DNA of 64,000 nt from Dermatemys mawii (Eukaryota; Chordata; Testudines; Dermatemydidae), in assembly GCA_007922305.1 (NCBI GenBank), contig ML677374.1, forward strand, positions 14,193,511 through 14,257,510, written 5' to 3'. Made by a program: the position numbers and the translations under genes. The notes under the pieces are model-generated. The model saw only the letters and a program-made list of their open reading frames with translations, had not been told where the DNA came from and did no database searches. Below are positions 27,801 to 42,800 of this stretch, piece after piece (position 1 is the first letter of the stretch; every line of letters begins with the position of its first letter).

Positions 27801-30800
27801 CTATCACGGTAAAGAGTGTATCAAAGTTGTGATGTACTTGGTCTTTGAGTTTTTAAACCAGCTTTCTAGTTTGACCTACTGCATAATAGAATAGGCCGTA
27901 GAAGTTTACCCAGTAGGAAGGTGTGATTGCACATTCAATGTGAATGTGAACTCGTCTATAGAGTAGCAATGTTAGCAGACAATCCCCGCTAAAGAAGAGA
28001 GTCACAACTGCAGCTTCCACTGCTGGAAAGAAGATGTCAATATTGAGAGGGGAATTCAGCAAATTGTTATTGAATAGGCAGAGAAAGCAAGGACTGACTG
28101 ACTGAACGAAATGGCAGAAGGGTCACCTGACGGCAAGCGCTGATAGGATAGGTGTCCATCAGGACACTGTCTGACAGCATTAGTGATAACAAAAGTATAT
28201 TATTAATCACACTTGATTAGGCAGCAATCATCTTCCCTACCTCCACCACAGCTACTGACCCAAGATCATGCATACTTGTCATGCACACCAAATGCATGAC
28301 AAGAATGATGCCCAAGTCCCAACATTGTGCCTAAGCTTGTATCTCCACATGGCAGCAGCCTGGCAGCAAAGCCATTGTTTTCAAGGGCTTTCAAGCTCAT
28401 GCTGCAAGAGAATGTATTGTCACTGAGCATGCCCCTTCATTTACACCTTCAGTAGAGATCACTAATGACAGCATAATGTCCATCTGAAACATTGGTATTC
28501 GCTGTTAGAACACTTTTCCCCCTTCCAGAGAGTTAGCAGTCTCAAAATATTAAATATCTGGGGTTAAAATTACAAAGCAAGTGACTCCATTTCATTTCAC
28601 CACTTTGTCAATTATCAGCAAATTCCTCTATTCTCCAAAACAGTGCACACAGCTTTCAGCGTTTACAGATCAAATTAATAAACAGTGCCACATTTCCAAA
28701 GTGTTAGGAAAACAGTGAAGTTCACTACACTACTGGGGGTTCCAGTAGTGACACCGCAAGCCCGGGAGAGTAACGACGCATATTTCATCAGACTTCCCTA
28801 CTAAGCAATGTTCTTTAGAAAACAGTGATTTAAAGATGTTGAGTTTTCCCCATTTGGATCTCTTATTCAAAGTCATTTCTGCACAAACGTAAAACATTTG
28901 AATATGGGAAGTGGAATGGAGTCTCTTACTGGTGCAGGCCAACTTTTAATGTTAAGGGGGTACCAATTATAGTATTCTTGGGAGGAGTCAAAAGGCTTAG
29001 TAGGAGAAGCAGGCACTTTGAGTACACAGATTTGAGAACAGAATTAAAATTATCAGCACAAACAGAAGAAAGAATGAACCTGAACTTACCAGTAGTATGT
29101 CAGCCACAATGGCCCAGTTTAAGGCTAAAAAAAATTCTCCAAGTGCAATAAAAATCTGAAAAAACAAAAACAAAGGAAACTGTACCAGTGCTGTTTGACA
29201 GATTGACTTTCTGTACCATGAAGTGACTAGGTGAGTTCACTGAACAGTAATTACTCTTTGCTATGGTAATAAGAGACGCTATACATTAAAGTCTCTTTCC
29301 AAACCTTAACTAAGCACCCAAATCCCTGCGAGATAAGTGCAAATAGTGTCTCATTTTAAATATTGGGAAATGGAGACACCAAGAGTGACTTGCCAAACAT
29401 CACATCTTGTCAGTGGCAGAGTCAGGAACAGGAGTCATGAGTCCTCACTCTCAATCCCCAAACTCTCAGGGCTTATCTATACTATCCGCTGATAGATCCA
29501 GTGGGGGTCAATTTATTGCATCTAGTCTAGACGTGAGAAATCAAATCCTGAGCGCTCTCCTGTCGACTCTGGTACTCCATCAGAGCGAGAGGCACTGGTG
29601 GAGTCGACGGGGGAGCATCAGCAGTAGACTCACCGCAGTGAAGACATCGTGGGGAAGAGATCTAAGTATGTCTACTTTAGATAGCTGAAATTGTGCAACT
29701 TAGATTGATTCCCCACCCCCCTATCCCAGTATAGACCGGGCCTCACACATAAAACAGAAGAGGCAGGTTTAGGTGTAGCAGATGGGAGAAAGCATTTCAG
29801 AACCCAGTCCAAAACAAACAAACCAACAAAAATCAAACCAATAGCATGGCAGGAGCTCCCCACAGTCAGATGAGTTCTAAAATGAGCTCCATGAGGTTCT
29901 TTTGGCCAGGTTTCTAAATGAAATCAACAGGATGACTCTATGCAGGAAAAGTTCAAGTACTTCATTCAGAGGGCTCTTCCCAAGAGGAGGGAGGAACTGG
30001 CTCCTAGACACAGCCAGCCCAGACTCCTTGGATCACATCCCTCTTATGGTGCCCTGTGGGGATTCCCTAATTCACCGCAGATGGGCCACGCCACACTTCC
30101 CACCATGGCTGGGTCCCTAATAAATCTTACATCTGTGGTCTTGGAAAGAATTAACCCTCTCCTTGCCAGTCCCTAGATATGGGTTTAAATCAGGTTGTGG
30201 GGACCAAACCGCATCTGATGGAAACACCGCAAGATTAAAAAGTTAACGTGTAACAAACTATCAATCCTGAGCAATTTCAGAAGGCAGCATCTGACTTTAG
30301 TGACAGTGGCTACAGTTATAAGTACATACAGTAAGCTAAATCAGTGGTGTTCAACCTTTCTATACTACTGTGCCCTTTTCAGGAGTCTGATTTGTCTTGA
30401 GTGCCCCAAATTTCACTTCACTTAAAAACTACTTGCTTACAAAATCAGACATAAAAATACAAGTGTCACAGCGCATTATTCCTGAAAAATTGCTGACTTT
30501 CTCATTTTTGCCATATAATTATAAAATAAATCAACAGGAATAGAAACATTGTACTTACATTTATTCCAGTGTATAGTATATAAAGCAGTATAAATAAGTT
30601 GTCATCTGTATGAAATTTTAGTTTGTCCTGACTTTGCCAGTGCTTTTTAAGTAGCCTGTTGTAAAACTAGACAAATATCTAGGTGAGTTGATATATCCCC
30701 AGGAAGACCTCTGTGTACACCCAGAGATACGTGTACCTTTGGTTGAGAACCACTGACACAGGCATTGACTCTGTCCGTGCTCCAGCGCTGGAGCACCCAT

Positions 30801-33800
30801 GAAAAAAAATTAGTGAGTGCAGCCAGCTTGGATTGCAGTCTTTTTTCCAGTTCCAGATTCTGCTCTCTTGAGTTATGAGAGCTCATAAACTATACAAAAA
30901 TGTTTTCTGTGCCAGTCTTAGCAGGGGAGCAAGCGATACTTTCATTACAGCACTTTGGACCAAACCCACAATGAAACATTTCTGTTAATATGGGTAACAA
31001 TATCATTCAACTCCGCCTATGTCAAGCCACGTGGCCATAACCACAAATACTCTAGCACCTTGTGGTTGAGGCAGAGAACACTCGCCCTTCTCTGCCTCAG
31101 CCCAAACTACCATGCTTTCATTAATTTCTCCCTGGACAGTCCTAACTGATCATGTTCTAGACAAGTCCCTTACTTCCTCTCTTTTACTGGTTCCATGAAA
31201 ATTCAACTGGATCATTGTCTAATTTAGAATCACTGCAGACCGAGGAAGCGGATTTCAGTATTGTAAAGGGGCTTTCTGCAAATGCTTGCATGCAATTGAG
31301 TCCTGCTGTGCGGCTTAAGCTTTATGCAAATCCATCCATCCTTCAGCAGGTTAGAAGAGGCAGTGCAAATCCAAGTGATGTAGGGAAGAGACACTGAAAG
31401 AAAGTGGCCAATCTTTTGGATCTAGAAAAAGTGTGAGTTCGTGTTGCGATTAGAACCAAAGGATTGAAAGAGTCCTGGACTCTTCTTGGACACTACTAAC
31501 ACACTGTCGCCTTCAGCAACTCACTTATCCCTGTTGTATAGAAGTAGCAGGTTAATACTACACATCTCCCTTACAGGGGACTCATGACGCTTTGCATTTG
31601 TAAAATAATTTGAGATTCTGGGATGAAAGGCAGTATAGTAGGACAAGGCATCATAAAATGTACAAGCACCAGAAAAAGAGGACATGTGGAGCACATTTGT
31701 CATACAGAAATAGAATATCTTTAAACTGTAAAATCTAGTGTTAAAATCAAAGTGAAAATAGGTCCAGACACTTCTTCCAGCACAAGGACGTGTCAAACAA
31801 GGTGCTGAGAAAGAGGGCCAAATTCATCACAGGGAAGTCAAAGATGAACTGGGCCCAGAGTATTATAAGTGGTGGGACTGACATGAGCTGGAAGAGCCGA
31901 AGAACAGGGATAAAGCGTTACAGCATGCTACAGCAAAGGCCCTAAGCCCTACAGCTCCATACAATACCACTAGAGTAGTTTAGATCATTATTAAATACTT
32001 TCTACTACTCCATATTATCAGATCTATTTAGTTCTGGTAGTATGATTGATTCTACCTCGGCCTAACAGAGTTCATTTTTAAGGCCTTATGCAGATAGTAG
32101 TTTTAGCTTAGAGTGGAAAAATAGCATCCCAACCAGCTTTGGGATGCAATCCCTAAAGCTGCAGATTCATGTTGTTGTTGTTTTCTGTTCTTGAACTAGC
32201 ACCAATTTTCTCACTTATGGCATAAATGTAGCATTGTCCATCCCAGGTATACTCACCATCCAGCTGCACACAGGAGTGTAGAGAGATTTTGTGTGTGTTC
32301 TTTTTTCCTGGTTCAGGGAAATAGAACCTGGAAGTATTTTACTCACACAGAGAAGCCACTCACAATGCATTATTTATGTGCACCCTGCTATTTCTGTCAT
32401 CCCCCAATGCAGCCTCAGACCTCTCAAATCACTGCTCTAAATGAATATGGGGAATGGCTCTGTCAGAGCTACAGACAATCTTGTTTGTTGCGTGGGAAGT
32501 CAGCTCTCATCTGTTAATAAATATAATGGTTTGGAATGTCTATCCAAAACAGCAGGGAAAGCCCAGCTATGGTATGGTTCAGACCACAGAGTCAGCTGAG
32601 GTCCTAGATACAGTACTAGGAGAGAGCAATTAGTTAAATTGGAATGATTATAAGAGTCCACGGTAACGGGGTTATTATTTTATTAGGATTATTGTTGTGA
32701 ATAAGGTATTTGTAGTCTTATATAGCACCTATAAAGTAGACTGAATGCTGTACTATGATATTTAAACATGAAATGAGATTCAAGAATGCCTTGCTATAAG
32801 TCAGTCATGTATCTTGTAACATACCATTACACATATAATCTTCCATGATTGTCTTCAAACTGACTAATAAAAACATTGCAACAATGGCTTGTGAAGCTAG
32901 ATCATATCTGCCTTCCATATATAATAGGCTAGATTTATCCCTCCTGCAACAACTGAAGTCAAGGAAGTTGCACCAAGGATGCACATTTGGTTCATTATTT
33001 AAGTCTTAATGCTTCCCGCCCTGCCTCAAACACATTATGTTTTACATTAGTGGCCCTAAATACTGCACATTTAGTTCGGGCAAGAACTCAGTAGCCATGT
33101 GTACTGTATCAAGGGAGAGTTTTATCACTTTCTTTGCCCTCATTTTTAAGCCCCTTTCCCCACCACCACCAGATTCCAGAAATGTGCCCACTCCAATTGT
33201 CTATTTCCTTTCCCTGTTTCCCTTTCTAGTCCCTGACAAATGGGCAACTTAAAGCCTGATGGTAGTTTACATGGCATACTGGCTACAATTTCTATTTAAA
33301 GATACCATCAGCTTTGAAGAAAAGACTTACATCAACCCTGGAGGGTTGTGAACAGGAACAGCAACATGCTGATCATTTGTCTCCCTGGGGTTCCCTATAA
33401 CCATTAGAAAAAACTAAATCCCCTGTGATTTTTTTTTTCCTGAAGAAATTCGGAAAGGTATTTTAAGGCAGCCAACATTCTGTTACATTGTCAAATGAAA
33501 AATAAAAGAGATGAAAGAATCAAGATTGTTCAAAATCGGTTTGACCTAAGACCTATCTAGGGAAGAGTCAGAGGAGCAATTAACGGGCTGATTTAAAGAA
33601 AACATAGTGCCTCTTTCCTAAACAAAGTATAAGAGTCACTTGGGCAAGAAGTTCACGTGTAACCAAGAAAGTCTAAACGCAGGCCACAGGTAATAATCCC
33701 ACTGGATTGCAGCAGTCGGTGGCTAACAAGAGAAGAGATGCAAGTTGCCTCAAAATTTGGCTTCACGGGGGCAAACTCAGTCTTAACGTCAATGGAGGTG

Positions 33801-36800
33801 CATCCATTCGAATCCAGTTTGAATTCAGCCCTCATTGTAATCTGGCTCCTGATAAAGAGCTAAAATTCAAACATAAAAACATATCAAAGCATTAAGGCGA
33901 CAGTACTCGCTGCTACAGCCAAGTATACTCCTCTCCTTTCAGCATAAGGAAATTTACAGCTTTGGATGGTGGAATAGATTCAGACAGGTGATCCAAATGA
34001 AAGCACATCCTGAAGTGGAACAAAATTCAGACAACTTTGTTGCAATTTGCACTACCTGCACAAAAACTAATTTTGAAATCAAGAATTGCTGAACTATGCA
34101 GACCGAAAGCAGAGGAAAGAGTCTGTTCTAATGGCATCACCAATCCAGCTGCCACAGGGAAATACAGAAGAAGTCTTAAAATACTTGCATTTCAACTTCC
34201 ACCAGAGGTTTCTTATAAGTTTGGATAGACAACACAAGGCTGATGTTCACCCATCAGCTACACAGAGCCAAAGCAGCCGTCATAATTTATTCAGATATGG
34301 TCAGAGCAATACAGCAAGCATGCTTAAGAAACTTTGTGAAGTTTTTGCCTCAGTAGCTTTCTTATACTGTAAGGTATAGACTAGTTTGCTGGCCTCCATG
34401 TGACTGAATTAACATTGATGGGAAAGCCAGCTTCTCTGCCTGCTTCCTATACCATGGAAAGCTCCAATTCAGTGGGATCTTTGAGTCAGATGCACCAGCT
34501 GGTAGTCCACCCCAATTCTCACACCATTATGACTTATGCCAGATGGAGTTTGGAAAGAAAGAAACCCCAGCATAGTAGGTGTTGACAAGGGGAACAGTTA
34601 GGCAGCTGTAGTTGTAAGAATCAGAAGAAACAGGTGGCAAGACTACACAGGTCTCAATCAAATAAATAAATACATAAAATTATATTCTTCTATCTAGATA
34701 GGGAAGCTGCAGCATTTAAAGACCCCCTGGCCTGTATTGGGGTAAGGAGAGGAAGAAAGAAGGGAGAAATTATGGCTGTCCATATCCCACTCTGGGATTT
34801 CCTCCCAAATCCTGAGAACAGAGTACTGAATGTCAACCTCTACTGAAAGGAGGATTCTGCCAATATATTTTGGAGGGGATGATGGTATGTTCCTCCACCC
34901 TTTGAAACTACGAGATTTTTGTGTGAAAAAAGTTTTTCATTCATGAAGATTTTCATCTCATGCTGCTTGGTTGTCATTTGACATCTTATGCAACAACCAG
35001 GGAACAGGAGCTGACAAACTCGTTTGAGCAAATAAGTTTTCATCCAACCATCCACAGTCAGAATTAGGGGCCAGGATACGGGAGAAGAACTATGATAGGC
35101 TGCCAGAATCATCTACAATGTTTGTTAAAGTTAATGGAATATGCAGTTATAATTGTGTGCTGCACCTTTAGGTGTAAAAATGTCTGCTAGCGGCAAGAAA
35201 CGAATTTGAGATAGGGGCTCTTATAAAGAGAAAGCACGCAGATTCTCAAGACAATTATATTCTCTGCCATTTATCACTGCATATCTGAATCTTTTTTTTT
35301 TCTTAAATTCAAGTCCACAGTTTGCTCTGTGTGAGTGAAAAATTCATCCGCTTTCCCCCATAAGTGTCAGTGGTCTTTCACTGGGATTTTAGATTGCTGA
35401 AGAGGCAAAAGGGAAAGCTTTTTGAACAAAAGCTATTTTTAGAAGAGAAAGCACTGTGAAAGCACCCTTTTTTGCAGTGAAGTGTTGATTACTGTAATTA
35501 ACTTTACATGGATCCTATTATTTATGTTAATTCTGGTAATGGTGGATCTAGAGTCATTGATGAGGGCTTGGGATTCCTTTCATAGCTGTTAATGGATTGT
35601 TGCTAAAATAAGGTTTGCATTCAGTTCATCCTCACAGGGAGTTCCTGCAGCTACTGATCTCTCTTGGTATGTTTCTGCATTCCTCTTTACCAAGAGCAGG
35701 ATTTAGGCTATTTACGCTTCTGGCTACATCTCCACAGGTCTAAGAAAAGCAGCTAGTGATTTTGGGCACCTGACTTGCTGTCTAAATTCTTCTTACCAAG
35801 AACTCTGTTTATTGTACAGTGCCAAGCACATTGTAATCTTTAAGTATTCTGAGAGAGAAGAGAAATAGTACCATACATGGCAGATTAATTTAATTAAACA
35901 CCAAGTTACGACTTTGAGTTTGCCCCTAAATATACCTTTGGAAACCTGGGGCAGCCAAATCATGCCCAGCTAAAGGTCCATTGTAGTCTTTTAGCAAGTG
36001 GCCATACTATGTTGAATAAACTTACCATTCTCTTCAGTACAAAGATGCAGTGCATGGAGGTTCAAGTCCCAGTCTGCAACATCCCCTTTTCCCTAAGTGA
36101 TCTGGCTGTTCGTATTTCAAGGGGAGCTCTGAACAATGGGGCATGTAGTCCCTAAGCTGCACCTCGAAAGTAGAGATGGCAACCCACACACCAGGTTAGA
36201 GCCCCCTGTGCAGCACTTGGCCTGTGGGCTACACTGTGGCATGAGCTACTGAAACTGTTAATTAAATTCCTTCAACTAACTAGACCATTCTGAGGACCAC
36301 ACCCTGCAACCCACCGTGCTATTTTACAAAACCATTTGTCAAGGCTACATAGTTTATCGACACTTACGTAAGTAGCAAGGATGCTCTGAGTGGCCAGCAT
36401 GATAGACAGATAGAGACATGGAGCGGAGGAGAACATGCCCACTGCACAGATAAGAGGGTCGGCCTTAGCGTTTATCTTCTTATATCTTCTTGCAACTGCT
36501 GCCCCAGTGATGACACCAACAATTCCCGTCACAATGGTAATTCCTCCAAATATTAGGCTGGCGGTAAAGCAAAGGGATGGGAAGATAAGGACAATAAAGG
36601 CACAGTAAGGGAGAAAAATCAGTCCAAGTGTCTATCATTAATTTGTGACCTCAGCATCTCTCACATGTCTCAGAGAGAAGTTTTAAGCTTCTTTTCTCGC
36701 CAGCCTTTTTTTTTTTTTTGATGTTTATTGCACAAAGCAGAGAAGGATTTTAAGGGAGAAATCAAATCTGGGCTTCATTTTACCTAAGTCCTCCAGGGCT

Positions 36801-39800
36801 AAATATATGCTTAGTTGGAAATTATACTTCTGCTATCAACGTCGTGTCCACCAAAGCAGTGATGTGCCCATGTACAGAGCAGGTGTTATCACCTGTGCCA
36901 GAGGAAGGGAGAGTAACAACCCACTGGGTGTTCCGTCAGTCGGAGCAGCCTTAGAGAGCCATAGATTCGTGGGATGTTTCCAGCCATCTTGGCCATACCT
37001 GTGAACTGAGCTACTCCCCTGCCCCCAACACAAATGGGGCAGCTTTGTACCAGTCTGCTCTCTTGGAAGAGATCCCATCACATGGGATCATACTGGTAGA
37101 ACCCATCATAACCCTCAAATTAATCTGCCTCCCACTGCTGGATACAGCCCTTTTTTACAGGACAGCTCAGGGCAGACTGAACAGTCATCCAGTTGGAACT
37201 GCACAAAATATTTTCACAGTGTAGAATTTCAAATGCCACTCCGTTTTGTTTCATGTGCCTGTGAAAGCTGAAGTGCACCTCAGAGGAACAGCCAATTTGT
37301 CTTCTTGAAAGAAAGACTTCTCTTCAATTCCAGTGGGACTTTTGTAAACCCTTTCCTCTATCCCAGATGGGACTCTGATGACAAAAATAACCTTCCCTAT
37401 GATAAGATTCTGGTGTCCCAGATTGTTTAATCTATCATAGCTCACTCGAATGAAATGGACACAGAAGTGTAGTGTTTTGAACACAAGAGGCTCTAAATAT
37501 TTTAGCATTCCGGTAGCATGATATGTGGCTTTAAGGGTATGTCTACTGTGCAATTAGACACCCATGGCTGGCTCATGCCAGCTGACTCATGGGGCTGTTT
37601 AATTGTGGTGCAGATGTTCAGGCTTGGGCTGGGGCCTGGGCTCTAGGATTCAGGGGTGGGAGGGTCACTGTAATTAAACAGCCCCCTAGCCTAGCCCAAG
37701 TCAGCTGGCACAGACTAGCCATGGGTGTCTAATTGCACAGTAGACATACCCTTAAGAAACGGTGCCCTTTCTTGGCTCTCCCTGGTTCTAGAGCACGATA
37801 TCTGCACTTATACAGAGCAGGCTGTGATGCCAAACAAGGATTCTGTTCTTTTAAACTGCAGGACACTGGCTCCTCTCATTTCTCCGAGATGATTAGGAAG
37901 AAATTAGTTACTAATTCTACACTAAAAAGATGAAGCAATAATTGACAGTCAACTCTATTAGGCAGAGTTCAAGTGTACAATAGGCTCACCACTCTTCAGT
38001 ACTCTAGGCAACCATCACAGTTAAACAGTTCTTCTCAGAAATGACATAGATAGAGCATCAATGGTCAGAAGATTTATTTCATACACATTTGCCCAGTACA
38101 GGCAAGTATGAAGCTCTAAGCTTACATTAGCGCTTCTGAGGGGCCCTGCAATTGTGTTTAGAGATCCCTTTTTATCCCAAAGGAGCTATGAGCTGTAGGC
38201 TAGTACTGGAACATAGCCACTTGTAAGATAGAAAAGGAGCAGCTAAGACTGAAGGAGTGGAAAAGGCTTTTTGGCTAAGTGCAGAAACCCATTTCTGGAG
38301 ATAATTTTTTTTAAGACTGTCATGGGATCTTTTGGTGTTTGAAAACCCCACCTACTTTTCTGGATACCTCAAGCACCAAATTCAGAACCTTCTGGCCTGC
38401 TTCCTTGGGGTGTCTTGCATCTCTCAGCCACCAGGACATGACCAGGGTTCTACTGATTTGCTTTACTTCATTCTAAACCTCCTACAGGGATGAAGGGTAT
38501 GGCAAATCACTCAATCCTTGAAATATCCTGAAAGACTAGGGATAGCTTGGTTTGGGATGTCCATGACAGATCATAAGACTGATGAGTCACAATTGCATGG
38601 AATCTGTCAATCACTACATAGAGGAAGAGGGGACGGGGCGATATTTTGATGCTTGTGTTGTGGAAGGCAGTAGCTGGTGAGGGTGGGAGCACAGTATTGA
38701 GTACACTCCACTATCCCTAAGTGCAGAAAGCCAAGAAGGATCATCTTCCTCCACCCATGCCAGATCGGAATTACAGCATCAAATGCTCTGTTCTGCTGCC
38801 CTGCAAAGTAACAAATCCTTCCCTTCCTCCCAGCACCACACATCATTTTCTGAATACCTGATATTTTATCTGCATTTCAAGATCTGTACTGGAGAATTCC
38901 TGCCTGCAGAGCTCTGCCTGCAGGTAAATTATTGATTGGTGAAGATTACCTTATTTTGATATAAAAGGTAATGGTACTGTGCCAGATGAATCAAGCCTGA
39001 TTCACACTGGAGCCCCAGGGACTGTGCCATGTTGGCAGTTGATCCTAATACCAGAATAGCAGGAAAGGAATAGGGATGTCCACGCTTTTATAAAGATCTG
39101 GACAAACTGAAGAGTCCAAAGGACAGCAACAAAAATTATAAAAGGTTTTGAAAACCTGACTTATGAAGGAAGGTTAAAAAAACTGGGCATATCTAGTCCT
39201 GAGAAAAGAAGACTGAGGAGGGAATCTGAGAACAGTCTTCAAATATGTTAAGAGAAGAGGACAATGATCAGCTGTTCTCCATATCCACTGAAAGTAGGAC
39301 TAAACTCCCTAAACTCTGAATCTGAACCTCATACTTGAACCCTTCTCCACTCAGCAATTTTTTATTACTTAGATGTTTAAATTACTTCTCCCCTCAAACC
39401 CACATATTCTAATCCTGAAATAAATCTGATGCAACTAGAAAGCCCTTTAAGAGAATAAGTTTAATTGGGAAGCTAAATTAAGGGCTTGTCTACACACAAA
39501 AATTGCACAGATTTAACTAATTCAGTGCAGCAAAATCAGTGAAAGTCCTTGTGGGAACACCTGAACAATACATTTGTGTGTAAGCCTGGCTCTACGACTT
39601 CTACTTCTTGCAAGGGCTGTGCTTGTCTGGGACACTCATCAGGGATTCAGTGGCATCCAAGTAGGGATGCTCTGCTGATCAAGGGCTGATATTTCTTTGT
39701 AAGGAGGCAGCCAATTCTGCAAAGCCAAACCGATTTAAGCGCTGTTTAAACAAGTTAGTATGTTGTCCTAGATTTCCCTCCATTAAAAGTCAGCTCCATC

Positions 39801-42800
39801 TGGGAGAGATCAGAGTCTTTCACCAGTGGCCAATTTAACCCTTTAGTCAGTGAGCCGGCACATTGTACACGATCCAAGTCAAGGAATTTGAGAGGCATTG
39901 CAGGAGCAATCCAGCATCTTTTTCTAATTAGGTGATCCACTCACTTGGGATGAGGAGCAGTCCCTTAGGGCAACCCAGTTTGTTATATTCTGTCGCAGGA
40001 AGTGTACAGTACGAGTAATTTAGTCAAGAAATTACACTGCTCATCATAATATGTACAATTCATCACTTTCCTCAGGCGATTTAAAGCAATTTACAGATGA
40101 ATTATGCCCCATGATAAGGAGGGCATGCCGGCGTTAGTTCCTGGCTCCATTACATACTACCTGTGTGAGCTTAGACAAATCAGTTATCTGACTCTGTTTG
40201 CCATCTGTAAAATGGAGCAATACATCAACACTTATGCCTTCTCAATAAGTGTTCTCAGCCACGTCCCACCCTTTGTCTTTAGGAAGAGAAAGCACATGAT
40301 AGCCATTAGCATGTAGAAACATGGAGTGTTCATATATGCATTTCCCATATCCTGTCTGATCCTTTCAGAGTGAAATGTGCCTCACCTGGTGGAAGAATTG
40401 CATGGCTCTTGAAGGCATGGAGGTACCAGGTCATGGAATAGCTGAGCACGGGAAAGGAACACTGGTACCCATAATCCCAGGGCTCCTGTCACAAAGGCCA
40501 TGGCTGTCACACCCAATGAGGACCAGACGAAACTTCGGCTGTCACACCAAAAGAAATAAGTATTAGTGCTATGATCAACAGTATGAAAGAATGGGACATG
40601 GGAAGGAAAGTGAAGTGCAGCCTGGGTATCTAGTATTCTAAGTAATCAATATGAACGGATTGCTTCAGAAAGCAATTAACAATGTGAGTAATTTCCCTGT
40701 TGATTATGAAGGTCTGATTATTGAAGAGCTCAAATCTATATAAATGCAGACCAGCAAGTGTTACGCATTAATTAATTATGTGAACTATTGCTTTCCCAAT
40801 GTTAAAGTCCATCTTTTCCTTTAAGTTTCACGTCAGCATTTACTGCAGGAAGGCTCTGAAGAAAAATTATAGTTTTGGAAGGTGGGTGAAAATGTCATGA
40901 CTTGCCAACAGTTTGCAAATACGGTGCACAGAGCGTGCCCTGAGTGCTTCACGATGATTTGAAGTCTGTTTTGTTGCCAATATACACCCGCACAACGGTT
41001 TGGATAGTCCAATAGTTAAGAAAGGAGTTGAGAAGTTAAGTGTTACTGTATCTCAAAGGGTCATGAAAGTATAAATTATTTTTAAATCAGCCTATGTAGT
41101 TTTCAAGCAGAGGAGTAAACAATGTAACAAGCTGCCTCTACTAGAAGCAATTAGAACTGTTAAACTGTTTCACAGACCCCTAGGTCTCAGACTAACAGAA
41201 AGTCACTTTCGATAAGGAGTCAATAGGGTAAGGATGACATCTTAGTGTAAGACAGTGGTTCTCAACCTTTCCAGACTACTGTACCCTTTCAGGAGTCTGA
41301 TTTGACTTGTGTACTGCAATTTTCACCTCACTTAAAAACTACTTGCTTACAAGATCAGGCATAAAAATACAATAGTATCACATCACAATACTACTGGAAA
41401 ATTGCATACTTTCTCATTTTATCTGTATGAAATTTTAGTTTGTACTGACTTTGCTAGTGCTTCTTATGTACTACGCAAATATTTAGTTGAGTTGATGTAT
41501 CCCCTGGAAGACCTCTGCGTACCCCCAGCAGTCTGTGTACCCCTGGTTGAGAACCACTGATGTAAAATAAATGTGCTAGAGATGATGTGTCATAACCTCT
41601 CAGTGAACCAGGATAAGCAGCTTAGTACCTCAGCTCCTCAAGACACAGGGCTCTAGCACTTGAGTTAAAGAGTTAAATTTGAGGTAGCAGTCCCTTATTC
41701 TTTGTGGATCAGTCAATAGAGGCAAATAGCTTGCATACATACACAGCCAGTACATGACACTAGGAGGCCACAGATCTGTTACATCACTAATGTTTGAAGA
41801 CTGACCTCCTGATGAGTAAAGCTTTGCATGGCATGCATTGGAAGAACCAAGGACAGGATACCTTCTGGATCACCTAAGACAGCAGTTGCCTATAGACCAC
41901 AAAAAGCCTGATTTGGGTCTCATTGTGATTATTGTGCAGAGTGCACATAAAGAAATGCCAGTCACCAAGTGGAGGACTGTAATGAACCACAATTCCATCG
42001 TCCCAGATGATGTAGTCACTCGATGATGGTGAGATATGATCAAGCCTGGTTCCTAGGAACGCAGACGAGGTAGTTTATCCTTAAAATAAGAGGAGCAGAT
42101 AGGAATGCATTTGAAGGCAGATTACAATGTTAGTCTGGCCTGGGAGAAAGAAACTTCATGCAGGTAAACAGTGCCACCCAGCGGATAAAGAAAATCAGTT
42201 CTTCCTGCCTTTTGCCAAAGCTGATGTGGTTAGCTGGTCATACATCAGAGGATGATGCACAGTTACTTCACAAATCTAAGTCCTGATCTTGCAGGATCTA
42301 GCCCCTGATATCACAAGGCACTGCAGCAGACTGTTCAATACATGCAAGACTGCCTGAGAAGTGCTGATACAACATTCATTAGGAGACTCCTACCATGAAA
42401 AGGAAATGATCACCCAATGGCATTAACACTAACACCTAGGCACAAAGTTCGACAGCACAGTGGCACAAGCAATGGCACCACTGAGATATATGGAATTTCC
42501 TGTTCTTATTTTTCCCCTGCTTCCAGCCATTTCTTCTTCTAGGCACTTTCCAGAGCTGAGGAACTGATACTCCATGGCAACAGATCCTGAGCCCAGCATT
42601 CCTCTAAAGGAGCAAAGTTGGGAGAGGCAAACCTTCACTATCAAGTGTAGCCCTGCTCAAGTCACTAATGATAACAAACATGTGCAGCAGTAAGCACTCG
42701 CTGGGGCAGGGCCCTGTTCTGGATGCTCTTAGGGAAGGGAGGGCCTTTTACTCTGATTGCAGAAGGCATTATAGATTCACAGGGCTGAATAATTATTAGC

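Larger units (their letters stand above)
29156..36367 (-). other. SPNS3 intron 8
   Basis: About 7.2 kb, the largest intron. Carries a MIR-like SINE (29283-29440), a TIR element (29468-29743), a hAT-type MITE (30342-30755) and another MIR-like piece (31455-31640). 31800-36300 shows no clear repeat or exon. Confidence 0.8.
36558..40385 (-). other. SPNS3 intron 7
   Basis: About 3.8 kb. Holds a TTAA-flanked palindromic MITE (37531-37755), a CR1 ORF2 fragment (39095-39302), a TIR-element left part (39481-39592) and a MIR-like SINE (40119-40255). There is a T run at about 36706-36719. Confidence 0.8.
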
